From positions 62,001-126,000 of the forward strand of contig JASGJE010000019.1 in the NCBI GenBank assembly GCA_049840875.1: DNA of 64,000 bases. Direction: 5' to 3'. The position numbers and the translations under genes are program-made. Under the pieces are notes generated by a model. It did no database searches, was not told the origin of the DNA, and worked only from the letters and a program-made list of their open reading frames with translations. Shown piece by piece: positions 25,353 through 34,422 of this stretch. Source of the DNA: JAFDYH01 sp049840875 (GTDB lineage: Bacteria; Bacteroidota; Bacteroidia; Chitinophagales; Chitinophagaceae). Each line of letters begins with the position of its first letter. The stretch's first letter is position 1.

Positions 25353-25377
25353 TCACTGATCATTTCAAGATAAAAAC

Positions 25378-25410
25378 TGCTCAAATCCGGATTTGAGCAT
25401 TGTTATTTTA
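25378..25410 (+). terminator. Terminator after the AraC-type gene
   Basis: Perfect 22-bp palindrome with arms TGCTCAAATCC / GGATTTGAGCA (25378-25399), followed by TTGTTATTTTA. Confidence 0.8.
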
Positions 25411-25456
25411 GGCCGTTCCTGGTTGCAACAGGAAATTTACAGTCTAAAATTATTTC

Positions 25457-26950
25457 TTGAAAAAACAATTATACCTCTTCATTCTTTTATTCAATTTATT
25501 TACCACATCGCAAATAATTGCACAAGATGTGGCAGAGACAAGAGTTTTTCAGCCTGCTCAAATGCAGGAAGATTTTAATTATCTGCGTAAAGCGCTGGAA
25601 GAAACTCATCCTGGTTTATACATGCATCACACAAAGGAGGAGATGGAGTTTAAAATGGATAGCCTTTACAAGTTGCTCGATAAACCCCTGCCATTTCTTC
25701 AGTTTTATAAAATCATTGCTTACCTCGTAGCCGAAGTAAAATGCGAACACACTTATTGTAATCCGTACAGTGATTACCAGAAAAGGGTAATGCAATGGAA
25801 GATGTTTCCATTTCAACCTTTTTTCATCAACAATAAATCCTACATCGCCATTAACAGAACAGCCGATACAAGTATCCATCCCGGTGATGAAATAGTATCG
25901 ATAAATAACCGGCCAATTGACAGCATTAAAACAGAGATATTTAAATACCTGCCGGTGGATGGTAATATGGTGGCTGCAAAGGAAAATATGATCAGCAGCC
26001 TCAACTTTAATATTTACTACTGCCAGTATATAGAACAACCTTCATCTTATGATGTAACGATGAAGAAAAGCGATGGTAAAATTATTACGCGACATTATGA
26101 ATCATCGCTGACTTTCGGGGAGAACACAAAGATCACTATAGATAATCCTGTAAACCGGGAGATTATTGACTTCGCGATACGGAACGCTAAAATAAAAAAG
26201 AACCCCTGGCGGCTTGAAATTATAAAAGAGCAGAATACTGCTATCATCACAATTAATTCGTTTGGAGGCGATCGAAAAAAATTGTTTAAGCTGTACGATC
26301 AGTTTTTTTCAACTCTTCAAAAAGAAAAGATCGGGAATCTCATCATTGATCTATCCTACAATGATGGCGGCGATGAAGAATATGCCTGTGAGTTGCTTAG
26401 TTATCTCATCGATAAACCAACCCGTTTTATTGAAAGTGAGTATTTGATAAACGATTCGGAAGAATATAAGAAGATCAGTAATTATCCTAAAGACGTGTTA
26501 GCAGATTGGAATTCATTCGTTGAGCCAATGAAAGATGGTAAAGCATTTGCAAAACCATTGACAAAGTATTCAATGGAATTAAAAACATTTGATCCGAAAC
26601 CAAACCGCTTTACCGGCAACGTATACTTCTATGTGAATGGTGGCACTTCTTCCGCTGCTTCCACTTGTGCCGCCAATGCAAAAAGTCATAGGCTGGCAAC
26701 AATAGTAGGAAATGAAACTGCCGGAAGTTTTGCAGGCGGTGGTTCAACAAATGGCCTTGACCTTGTTTTACCAAATTCAAAAATCACAGCGCATACTTCG
26801 GTTGTTTATTGTGTGTTTTCAACAGAAGGTGGCGACAAAGATCGCGGAACAATTCCCGATTATTATTTTACGCCAAGCCTGTCTGCGATGTATAAAGATC
26901 CTGACGGATGGAAAAATTTTATTTATGACCTTATAAAAAAAAAGAAATGA
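25457..26950 (+). CDS. S41 family peptidase (C-terminal-processing type)
   Basis: A 497-residue exported peptidase. It starts at TTG 25457; an in-frame stop at 25445 and the fit of the signal peptide (KKQLYLFILLFNLFTTSQIIAQ) make this the only sensible start. Residues about 30-130 are a helical N-terminal domain (FNYLRKALEETHPGLYMHHTKEEMEFKMD), a PDZ-like piece follows (SIHPGDEIVSINNRPIDSIKTE), then the S41 domain with NLIIDLSYNDGGDEEYACELLSYL and the nucleophile region FYVNGGTSSAASTCAANAKSHRLATIVGNETAGSFAGGG. It acts in the periplasm or outer membrane. The last four bases overlap the next gene (ATGA), indicating coupling. Confidence 0.9.
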   Translation: MKKQLYLFILLFNLFTTSQIIAQDVAETRVFQPAQMQEDFNYLRKALEETHPGLYMHHTKEEMEFKMDSLYKLLDKPLPFLQFYKIIAYLVAEVKCEHTYCNPYSDYQKRVMQWKMFPFQPFFINNKSYIAINRTADTSIHPGDEIVSINNRPIDSIKTEIFKYLPVDGNMVAAKENMISSLNFNIYYCQYIEQPSSYDVTMKKSDGKIITRHYESSLTFGENTKITIDNPVNREIIDFAIRNAKIKKNPWRLEIIKEQNTAIITINSFGGDRKKLFKLYDQFFSTLQKEKIGNLIIDLSYNDGGDEEYACELLSYLIDKPTRFIESEYLINDSEEYKKISNYPKDVLADWNSFVEPMKDGKAFAKPLTKYSMELKTFDPKPNRFTGNVYFYVNGGTSSAASTCAANAKSHRLATIVGNETAGSFAGGGSTNGLDLVLPNSKITAHTSVVYCVFSTEGGDKDRGTIPDYYFTPSLSAMYKDPDGWKNFIYDLIKKKK

Positions 26951-28386
26951 AGTTTTTAAGATTAGCAGTTTCGTTTTTGCTTTTATGTTTTGTAAGTATA
27001 AAAAGTGAATGCCAGTTGAAGCAGACAGATGGCACTACAACAACTTCTGGCAAAATTGATCAGATAGTGAATGACCTGATGGATAAAGGAGAAGTGACAG
27101 GACTGTGCCTGGGAATCATCAATGATAATAAACCTGTTTATATAAAGACCTATGGTTATAAAAATAAACCGCTGAATGAAAAGCTTGATACGGCCAGTTG
27201 TTTCTATGGAGCTTCACTGGCAAAATCGTTGTTCGCTTATCTCGTGATGCAATTAGTAGATAAAGGATTGATCGATCTTGACAAACCACTATATCAATAC
27301 TTACCCAAACCATTGCCGGAATATGCTAACTATAAAGATCTTGCCGGTGATGATAGATGGAAACTACTGACAGCACGACATTGTTTAAGTCACACAACTG
27401 GTTTTCCCAACTGGAGAGAATTCAGTAATCCACATAACAATGGGAAGCTTGAATTCTTTTTTACGCCGGGACAATTCTATTCGTATTCGGGAGAAGGTAT
27501 TGAATTGTTGCAATTAGTGGTAGAAGTAATTACGGGTAAGAAGCTGGAAGACCTTGCACAAGAAAATATTTTCAAACCATTTGGTATGCGAAGAACAAGT
27601 TTTGTGTGGCAAAAGCAATTCGATAACGATTATGCATGGGGGCACGACAGGAACGAAGACACAATTGCCAAATTCAAACGTAACGAAGCACATGCAGCAG
27701 GCTCCATGGAAACAACTATTGCAGACTATACCCGCTTCATGTCTGCAGTACTGCAAGGAAAAAGAGTATCTGCAAAAGAGAAACAGGAAATGCTGTCGCC
27801 GCAAATAGCAATTAAATATAGTAACTGGGTATTTCCACCAGTAGAAAAGGATAGCATCGCAGATTATAGGAAGATTGGTTTATCATATGGTTTAGGTTGG
27901 GGTTTGATGAACACAACAAATGGAAAGACTTTTTTCAAAGAAGGGCATATCGATGGATGGCAACACTATGCAATTGGTTTTCCGGATAAAAAGATTGGTT
28001 ATGTAATTATGACCAATAGCTCAAACGGCGAAAGTATCTTTAAAGAGTTGATTGAAAAGTTAGCCGGTATCACTGTGCCTTGGGAATGGGAAGGTTATTG
28101 GCCCTATCGCGCAACAGCTAAACTTACAACTGCTCAATTGCAAAAATTTACCGGCGAATATGACGGACGACTGAAAGCGATTATTACTCTTGTGAATGGA
28201 AAACTCAAAGTGGAATCGCCAAGTGTCGGGTTGCCTAAAACAACTATTTATCCGGCAAATGATCATCTTCTTTTTTTAAAAATCATGGATGCGCAATTTG
28301 AATTCAAAGAAGGACCTGATGGAAAATTTGATACAATAGTTGCTGATGATGAAGGTGAGCATTATGAGTTGAAAAGAATTAAGTAA
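26947..28386 (+). CDS. Serine hydrolase of the beta-lactamase/DD-peptidase superfamily
   Basis: A 479-residue exported protein (signal MKFLRLAVSFLLLCFVSIKSECQ). The beta-lactamase class C-type domain spans about 35-370: the SxxK motif is in YGASLAKSLFAYLVMQL (S90, K93), the YxN-equivalent is YSGEGIELLQLVVEVITGKKLEDLAQENIF, and the third motif region is FFKEGHIDGWQHYAIGFPDKKIGYVIMTNS. Residues 385-479 form a lipocalin-like C-terminal domain found on many such hydrolases. The substrate may be a peptide or ester; true beta-lactamase activity is not implied. Its start overlaps the S41 gene by four bases. Confidence 0.9.
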   Translation: MKFLRLAVSFLLLCFVSIKSECQLKQTDGTTTTSGKIDQIVNDLMDKGEVTGLCLGIINDNKPVYIKTYGYKNKPLNEKLDTASCFYGASLAKSLFAYLVMQLVDKGLIDLDKPLYQYLPKPLPEYANYKDLAGDDRWKLLTARHCLSHTTGFPNWREFSNPHNNGKLEFFFTPGQFYSYSGEGIELLQLVVEVITGKKLEDLAQENIFKPFGMRRTSFVWQKQFDNDYAWGHDRNEDTIAKFKRNEAHAAGSMETTIADYTRFMSAVLQGKRVSAKEKQEMLSPQIAIKYSNWVFPPVEKDSIADYRKIGLSYGLGWGLMNTTNGKTFFKEGHIDGWQHYAIGFPDKKIGYVIMTNSSNGESIFKELIEKLAGITVPWEWEGYWPYRATAKLTTAQLQKFTGEYDGRLKAIITLVNGKLKVESPSVGLPKTTIYPANDHLLFLKIMDAQFEFKEGPDGKFDTIVADDEGEHYELKRIK

Positions 28387-28402
28387 TCGTCGAAAACCTG
28401 TT

Positions 28403-29350
28403 ATGAAATATTTTCTTGTCTTAGTTGTATTATCGGTTGTGAATTTTAAAATACAGGCGCAATCAATTGATGTTTCCTATTCTATAAAGATCAATGGTAT
28501 TAATCAATGGGTGAATGTCAAAGGTAAAGACGTTAGAAAACCATTGTTGCTATGGTTATGCGGAGGCCCGGGTAGTTCTGTTATAAATGGTTCGGATAAA
28601 TTTACCAGTAAACTGCAGGAAAATTTTATCGTTGTGCAATGGGATCAACGGGAAACCGGAAAGACATTATCCTTGAATAAATCGGATCAACCATTAACAC
28701 TGCATTTATTTGAACAGGATACACATGATATCATTGATTCGCTCTTGAATCAGTTTCACTATAAAAAGATTTATCTCGCTGGTCATTCCTGGGGCACGGC
28801 TTTAGGATTTTATATCGCAGATAAATACCCTGAATTATTGTATGCCTTTATCGCCATCAGCCCGATGATAAATCAAACTGAAAGTGAGCGAATGACATTA
28901 TCTATGTTATTGGAAAGAGCAACGAAGAGAAATAAAAAAAGAGAAATAGAAGAATTGTCACAGGTTAAAATACCGTTTGAAACTGGTGAGCAGTTGTACT
29001 TTGACCGAAAATGGTTGTTTTCCTTTAATGGCCAAAAGCTGCTCGGTATAACATTTCCGAAATCTTTTGCTTTGGGTTGGGCGGCTACGTGGTTACCTGT
29101 GTTTAACGAAGCTTCAGCGGTGAATCTTTTTATAAGCGCTCCGGAAATAAAATGCCCGGTGTATTTTTTTGCAGGCCGTAAAGATTATCAGACACATTTT
29201 TCTATAACCGAAGATTATTTCAATAAAGTGATAGCACCCAAAAAGGAGCTATTCTGGTTTGAAAACTCAGGCCACCAGATACCTAACAGCGAACCTGGTA
29301 TGATGCAGGATATTATCATCACAAGAATTTTACCGCAAACTTTTGAATAA
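28403..29350 (+). CDS. Exported alpha/beta hydrolase
   Basis: A 315-residue alpha/beta-hydrolase with a signal peptide (MKYFLVLVVLSVVNFKIQAQ). Oxyanion motif LLWLCGGPGSSVIN, then QWDQRETGKTLS, the nucleophile elbow YLAGHSWGTALGF, the acidic residue in VYFFAGRKDYQTHF and the His in FWFENSGHQIPNSEP. The GGPG and WDQRxxGxS-like blocks are of the prolyl-iminopeptidase/proline-peptidase branch. It follows the serine hydrolase gene by 16 bases, so the S41, SxxK and alpha/beta hydrolase genes form one operon of three secreted serine hydrolases. Confidence 0.88.
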   Translation: MKYFLVLVVLSVVNFKIQAQSIDVSYSIKINGINQWVNVKGKDVRKPLLLWLCGGPGSSVINGSDKFTSKLQENFIVVQWDQRETGKTLSLNKSDQPLTLHLFEQDTHDIIDSLLNQFHYKKIYLAGHSWGTALGFYIADKYPELLYAFIAISPMINQTESERMTLSMLLERATKRNKKREIEELSQVKIPFETGEQLYFDRKWLFSFNGQKLLGITFPKSFALGWAATWLPVFNEASAVNLFISAPEIKCPVYFFAGRKDYQTHFSITEDYFNKVIAPKKELFWFENSGHQIPNSEPGMMQDIIITRILPQTFE

Positions 29351-29590
29351 TCGATCTCAGTGAATGAAGAACAATATTATTGTGTGGATAATAGAAAAAA
29401 GATCATATTTAGTAGAAGCAATTCTTTTACAGATTATTAGCCCCGTTAGTTTTTGTTTTGAGTAGATAACCGAACGCAATTTCCCGGTAGTTATTCATGT
29501 AAAATTCCTAACATCATTTTTAGTTTTAGGTTTAATATTTGTTAATAGACGACTGTTAATCTGATACCTCTGTTAACCTAAACCGAAACT

Positions 29591-31264
29591 ATGGACAGAA
29601 GAGAATTTCTGACGGCAAGAAGAAAGAAAGAAGTCCGCCAGCATAAAGTTTCCCCGAAGCCTTTTCGTACAGAATCCGGGTTGATGCAATATTCCGGTCA
29701 GTGGACAATCAACGAGGTTACTCATCTTTTGAAAAGAACAATGTTTGGCGCTACCAAAGCAGATGTTGATCATTTCTTATCACTATCAATGTCGCAGGCA
29801 ATTGATGAATTGCTAAATCCAACCGCGGCTTTACCTTCTCCTCCTGTTAACAATTACAGTGGCGATGTATCGGATACTACTGTAGCCGCCGGTCAGACAT
29901 GGATCAACAATCCTGTTGCGGACAATGATGATTTAAATGATGCAAGAGACCGTTCATTCAAAAGCTGGTGGGCTGGTACAATGATAAACCAGGATAGAAG
30001 TATCCGTGAAAAACTCACATTATTCTGGGCCAATCATTTCGGTACGCAGGTAAACACGATTAAAACTTCGCATTTTGTTTATAAACATAATGATCTGCTT
30101 CGTAAAAACTGCCTCGGTAATTTTAAGCAACTGATTAAAAATGTAACGATCGATGGCGGCATGCTTATTTTTCTGAATGGTTATTTAAACGAAAAAGATG
30201 CTCCGGATGAAAACTATGCAAGAGAACTCCAGGAGTTATTTACAATAGGAAAAGATGCTGTTACCAATCTTGGTCCTTATACAGAAAGTGATGTGCAAAC
30301 GGCAGCAAAGGTGTTAACAGGCTGGACGATCAATGAAACAACGTTCGATGTTTTTTTTGATGATACAAAGCACGATACTTCTGATAAGCAGTTTTCTTCT
30401 TTTTATGGAAATACAGTTGTTACCGGAAGAACAGGCGCAAATGGCGCACAGGAACTGGATGATTTGCTCAACATGATTTTTCTAAAAAGCAATGTGTCAG
30501 AGTTTATTTGCCGTAAGCTTTATCGGTGGTTTGTTTATTATGATATCGATGCAGGTGATGAAGCGAATGTGATACAGGCGATGGCACAGATATTTCGTGA
30601 AAACAATTTTGATATAAAACCCGTTCTCTCTGCTTTATTTAAAAGTGAACATTTTTTCGACGTATTAAATCAAAGCTGTTTGATAAAACCTCCGGTAGAC
30701 CAGGTGATAGGCTGCATGCGTGAATTTGGTGTAGCATTTCCTGATCGCGTTGCTTCGTACCAGGGTGCATATAACATGTGGGCGGGTTTAATTTCATGGA
30801 TGGCTGAAATGAACCAGGACATCGGTGATCCCCCGGATGTATCGGGATGGCAGGCATATTACCAGGCGCCGCAATTTCATGAGATATGGATCAACTCTGA
30901 CACATTGCCGAAAAGAAATCGTTTTACAGACACGATGATTGCGTTTGGTATTACACAGGATGATACGACAATACAAATCGATACATTGGCATTTACACAA
31001 TTATTATCAAACCCATCAGACCCAAACGCTCTGGTGAATGATGTGGTGACATTGCTATACCGCATGCCGATTTCTGATGCTACCAAACAAATGGTGAAGC
31101 AACAGATTTTGCTGAGTAATCAAACTTCAGACTATTACTGGACGAATGCATGGAATGCTTATCTCGCTGAACCTACCAATGAAATGGTAGTGAATGTAGT
31201 GAGCTCAAGACTGAAAGGATTGTATCAATACCTGATGAATATGGCGGAATACCAGCTTTCCTGA
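29591..31264 (+). CDS. DUF1800 domain-containing protein
   Basis: A 557-residue DUF1800 protein. Family blocks seen: VTHLLKRTMFGATKADVDHFLSLSMSQAIDELL near the start, REKLTLFWANHFGTQ, GNFKQLIKNVTIDGGMLIFLNGYLNEKDAPDENYARELQELFTIG and the C-terminal DPPDVSGWQAYYQAP. Function is unknown. In Bacteroidota and Planctomycetota it is nearly always followed by a DUF1501 gene, as here (97 bases downstream), and the pair is thought to act on an extracellular substrate. The N-terminus begins MDRREFLTARRKKEV, which contains an RR but lacks a following hydrophobic stretch, so secretion of this partner is not evident. Confidence 0.93.
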   Translation: MDRREFLTARRKKEVRQHKVSPKPFRTESGLMQYSGQWTINEVTHLLKRTMFGATKADVDHFLSLSMSQAIDELLNPTAALPSPPVNNYSGDVSDTTVAAGQTWINNPVADNDDLNDARDRSFKSWWAGTMINQDRSIREKLTLFWANHFGTQVNTIKTSHFVYKHNDLLRKNCLGNFKQLIKNVTIDGGMLIFLNGYLNEKDAPDENYARELQELFTIGKDAVTNLGPYTESDVQTAAKVLTGWTINETTFDVFFDDTKHDTSDKQFSSFYGNTVVTGRTGANGAQELDDLLNMIFLKSNVSEFICRKLYRWFVYYDIDAGDEANVIQAMAQIFRENNFDIKPVLSALFKSEHFFDVLNQSCLIKPPVDQVIGCMREFGVAFPDRVASYQGAYNMWAGLISWMAEMNQDIGDPPDVSGWQAYYQAPQFHEIWINSDTLPKRNRFTDTMIAFGITQDDTTIQIDTLAFTQLLSNPSDPNALVNDVVTLLYRMPISDATKQMVKQQILLSNQTSDYYWTNAWNAYLAEPTNEMVVNVVSSRLKGLYQYLMNMAEYQLS

Positions 31265-31361
31265 TATTAGGTGATTCAATGATTAATAAACGTGAAAAGT
31301 AAAAAGTGAAACAAAAAATTCATCACTTAAATTAAACTAACTCCATCTAAAAAATATCCTT

Positions 31362-32954
31362 ATGAAGCGCAGAGATTTTTTACGTAACTCAATACCGGCC
31401 GCCGCAATATTTCCGGCAATTGTCGATGGTTACTCAGTAAAAGCCTTTAATAGCGATTCGCCATTATTGCGTGCGCTGATGGATCCGGAAATCGATACTG
31501 ATCATGTACTGGTGATTATTCAATTAAGTGGCGGTAACGATGGGCTAAACATGGTAATACCTATATCAAATTACAGCGGATATTATAATGCAAGAACAAA
31601 TATCGCGATACCCGAAGCAAAGATTTTAAAATTGAATGGTTATGCGCAAACGGGATTGCATCCGATAATGACCGGGATGCAGACATTATACAATAATGAG
31701 AAACTGAATATTGTGCAGGCGGTAGGTTATCCCGATCCCAACTTTTCTCACTTCCGCGCTACAGATATCTGGATGAGCGGATCTGATGCCGATAAAAATG
31801 TTACGACTGGCTGGACAGGCCGATACCTTGCAACTGAATACCCCAATTACCCGGTAGGTTATCCGAATGATACAATGAAAGATCCGCTGGCTATCCAGAT
31901 CGGCTCTGTTAGTTCATTGGCTTTGCAAGGCCCAAGTATTAACATGGGAATGAGTATTACCGATCCTACCAGTTTTTACAATCTGATCAACGGCATTGAA
32001 GATCCGGTGCCCAATACACCTGCGGGACATGAACTCGCCTATATCAGAAAGATTGCTGAACTCACAAATCAATACGCAAAAAGAATAAAAGAAGCTGCGG
32101 GATTAGTGACGCAACAGACGGCTTATCCTGATAACAGCCTGGCAGATCAATTGAAGATTGTAGCACGATTGATAGGAGGTGGGTTGAAGACAAGAATCTA
32201 TATGGTAAGCCACGGTGGATTCGATACACACTCTCAGCAAACAGAAGCTGCTGATACAACAACAGGTAACCACGCAACATTATTGGGAGAACTTTCGACC
32301 GCGGTAAAAGCGTTTATGGATGACTGTAAGTACCTGGCGATTGATGAACGTGTAATCGGTATGACGTTCTCTGAGTTTGGTAGAAGAATTAAATCCAATG
32401 GTAGTATGGGAACTGACCATGGCGCCGCTGCCCCGATGCTTCTATTTGGTAAGAATGTAAAACAAGGCGTAACCGGCAACAATCCTACAATGCCGTCAGG
32501 TGCCAGTGTAAACGATAATGTTCCGTTCCAGTATGATTTCAGAAGCGTGTATGCTTCCATTCTTGAAAAATGGTTTTGCGTTTCGTCGGCAAATCTTGAA
32601 GCAATTCTTTTTAAAAACTTTCAAAGCCTCGATGTTATCAATGATGAAAGCTGCACTGGTAAAACGAACGAACATAACCAGGATGCCGGTGATAATTTAA
32701 TTTCTACCTATCCCAACCCATTTACTGATAGTGATCCCGTTACGATTAAGTTTACATCGAGGGGCGGTCATACATTAGTACAGATTATAGACGCATTGGG
32801 AAGGGTGGTCCGCACACCAGTCGATGGTAATTATGAAGTGGGCAATTATTCCGTCACATTCAATAGCACAGGTTTGCCCTCAGGCGCATATTACGCACGG
32901 TGGCAAAACGGAACCATGCAACAGGTGAAGCCAATGCTGAAAGTGAGGGGGTAA
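31362..32954 (+). CDS. DUF1501 protein with Tat-like signal and T9SS sorting domain
   Basis: A 530-residue partner of the DUF1800 protein. The N-terminus MKRRDFLRNSIPAAAIFPAIVDGYSVKAF is a twin-arginine-like export signal. The DUF1501 (alkaline-phosphatase-like fold) core shows VLVIIQLSGGNDGLNMVIPISN, NFSHFRATDIWMSG, MVSHGGFDTHSQQ and MTFSEFGRRIKSNGSMGTDHGAAAPMLLFG, the metal-ligand type blocks of the family. The last 80 residues (STYPNPFTDSDPVTIKF...LPSGAYYARWQNGT) are a type A Por sorting domain. This combines a Tat-like signal with outer-membrane export by T9SS. Activity unknown; a sulfatase/phosphatase-like hydrolase is plausible from the fold. Confidence 0.9.
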   Translation: MKRRDFLRNSIPAAAIFPAIVDGYSVKAFNSDSPLLRALMDPEIDTDHVLVIIQLSGGNDGLNMVIPISNYSGYYNARTNIAIPEAKILKLNGYAQTGLHPIMTGMQTLYNNEKLNIVQAVGYPDPNFSHFRATDIWMSGSDADKNVTTGWTGRYLATEYPNYPVGYPNDTMKDPLAIQIGSVSSLALQGPSINMGMSITDPTSFYNLINGIEDPVPNTPAGHELAYIRKIAELTNQYAKRIKEAAGLVTQQTAYPDNSLADQLKIVARLIGGGLKTRIYMVSHGGFDTHSQQTEAADTTTGNHATLLGELSTAVKAFMDDCKYLAIDERVIGMTFSEFGRRIKSNGSMGTDHGAAAPMLLFGKNVKQGVTGNNPTMPSGASVNDNVPFQYDFRSVYASILEKWFCVSSANLEAILFKNFQSLDVINDESCTGKTNEHNQDAGDNLISTYPNPFTDSDPVTIKFTSRGGHTLVQIIDALGRVVRTPVDGNYEVGNYSVTFNSTGLPSGAYYARWQNGTMQQVKPMLKVRG

Positions 32955-32959
32955 CAGGG

Positions 32960-32972
32960 CGCAATACTCGAT
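32960..32972 (+). repeat. Second copy of CGCAATACTCGAT
   Basis: Exact 13-mer shared with 9138-9150. Both copies begin within seven bases after a stop codon (here DUF1501, there the four-helix gene) and are preceded by ACAG. A degenerate REP-like stretch with CTCCCGATAGCCACCGGGG follows at about 33024-33042. Confidence 0.6.
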
Positions 32973-33063
32973 TTGATGATTATATTGAAGCAAACATAAT
33001 TGCTAATTTCACCGTTCTTTGCGTCTCCCGATAGCCACCGGGGCACTTGTATTTACGACAATT

Positions 33064-34173
33064 CTATAGCTTACTGATTTCCTTATACAAACCACGGAAT
33101 GAACCCCATTGTGTATTGCCGCCGTTGGTCGTATCTTTTTTGTCTTCATAGTACCCTTTCATGAATTGTGATGAGCCGGACCATACTGTTTGCATCATCC
33201 CATAAAAGTTTGGCTTCATTTCGTTTGTTGATTCCTGTCTGAATTTAATCATGTCATTCATTTGGGTAACGGCGATAGATGGATTTCTCCATGGGCATGT
33301 AATTACCCTGAAGCCTTTCATTGCAAAATAAACGGGAGTTTTATCTGCACGTTCATAATGCCAGTCGCAGATGACAACGTCTTTCGGAATCATATCAATA
33401 GCGTGCCAGGTATCGTTATAGCTTGCTTCCCACATGCCAATGCCGGTTGTTTTTCCATCTATCAGGCGATCTCCCCATATCCACAATTCTTTCTTTGATG
33501 CGGCAAGATGATCACGGATCGCTTTCACTTCCCCGGCAAACAACTCTGCTTTGTTTTTACCGCCACAACGGGGGCATTTATCTTCTCCGAGGTAAAACAC
33601 CTCATCCATGCCGGCATGAAATGCATCCGTTTCAAATACATCACATATTTCATCAACCAACGAAAACACGATAGCATGCACATCGGGATGCAGGGGACAA
33701 TAACTTCTGCAATACAAATTATCATCATTTGGCCATTTGTATTTCGCTGGCGTAATAACCCATGGCGTTTCATCCAACTGCGGGTATTGCGCCAGTAGTT
33801 TATTTGTATGACTTGCCCATGATTGATGACCCAATAAATTCACCTGTGGTATCAACCTTATTTTATTTCCACGGCAAGAAGCGACGATTTTCTTTACGTC
33901 TTCTTTTGATAATGCGATGCTATCACGTAATTCAGGATGACTTGCATATTGATAATTAAAATCAACACGAAGAATAAGCGTATTTACTTTTCGTGGCGCC
34001 AGTTCCTGATTTATAAATACAATAAACGAATCCAGGTTCCGTGGCGTAGGCGCTGCTATGCAAAAACCACGAACCGGTAACAGGTTATCGATTGGTTCTT
34101 TTTGCACTTTTACAGTTTTGCAGGCAACAATTGTCAGTGTGCAAACGATAAAAAACAGGAAAATGCGTTTCAT
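33064..34173 (-). CDS. GH20-like glycoside hydrolase lipoprotein
   Basis: A 369-residue lipoprotein (lipobox TLTIVAC, Cys18) with a TIM-barrel domain related to family 20 beta-N-acetylhexosaminidases. Seen: RVDFNYQYASHPELRD, RLIPQVNLLGHQSWASH (strand with the conserved His), the catalytic-type Asp-Glu pair in FHAGMDEVFYLGEDKCPRCGGKNKAELFA and ELWIWGDRLIDGK. Two Cys pairs (LYCRSYCPLH and KCPRCGG) may bind a metal or form disulfides. It lacks the usual N-terminal GH20b domain. It probably cuts hexosamine-containing glycans at the cell envelope. Monocistronic, convergent with the DUF1501 gene. Confidence 0.8.
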   Translation of the reverse strand: MKRIFLFFIVCTLTIVACKTVKVQKEPIDNLLPVRGFCIAAPTPRNLDSFIVFINQELAPRKVNTLILRVDFNYQYASHPELRDSIALSKEDVKKIVASCRGNKIRLIPQVNLLGHQSWASHTNKLLAQYPQLDETPWVITPAKYKWPNDDNLYCRSYCPLHPDVHAIVFSLVDEICDVFETDAFHAGMDEVFYLGEDKCPRCGGKNKAELFAGEVKAIRDHLAASKKELWIWGDRLIDGKTTGIGMWEASYNDTWHAIDMIPKDVVICDWHYERADKTPVYFAMKGFRVITCPWRNPSIAVTQMNDMIKFRQESTNEMKPNFYGMMQTVWSGSSQFMKGYYEDKKDTTNGGNTQWGSFRGLYKEISKL

Positions 34174-34422
34174 CTGTCTAAGTTTATTTTATGCTGGTCA
34201 AGGGAGATTGTACTAAACGAGAGATCATTTTTGGCCTGGCTTCATTCAATTTTTTGTTAAGCTCGTTTTGTAATACAATAATACGGTAATGCGGGCTTTT
34301 ATAAACAAGCAAGTACGTTTTATGAAAACTAACAGTTGTTTATCAGAGGAGAAAGATAACCAAGCGCCCTTGTGATTATTTTGTACCTTGGCCGCTTACG
34401 TTGAGAATTTTACAAGTTAATT

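Noticed and set aside
26947..28386. Beta-lactamase antibiotic resistance gene
   Set aside because: Only the superfamily motifs are present, with a lipocalin-like C-terminal domain typical of general serine hydrolases; resistance is not supported.
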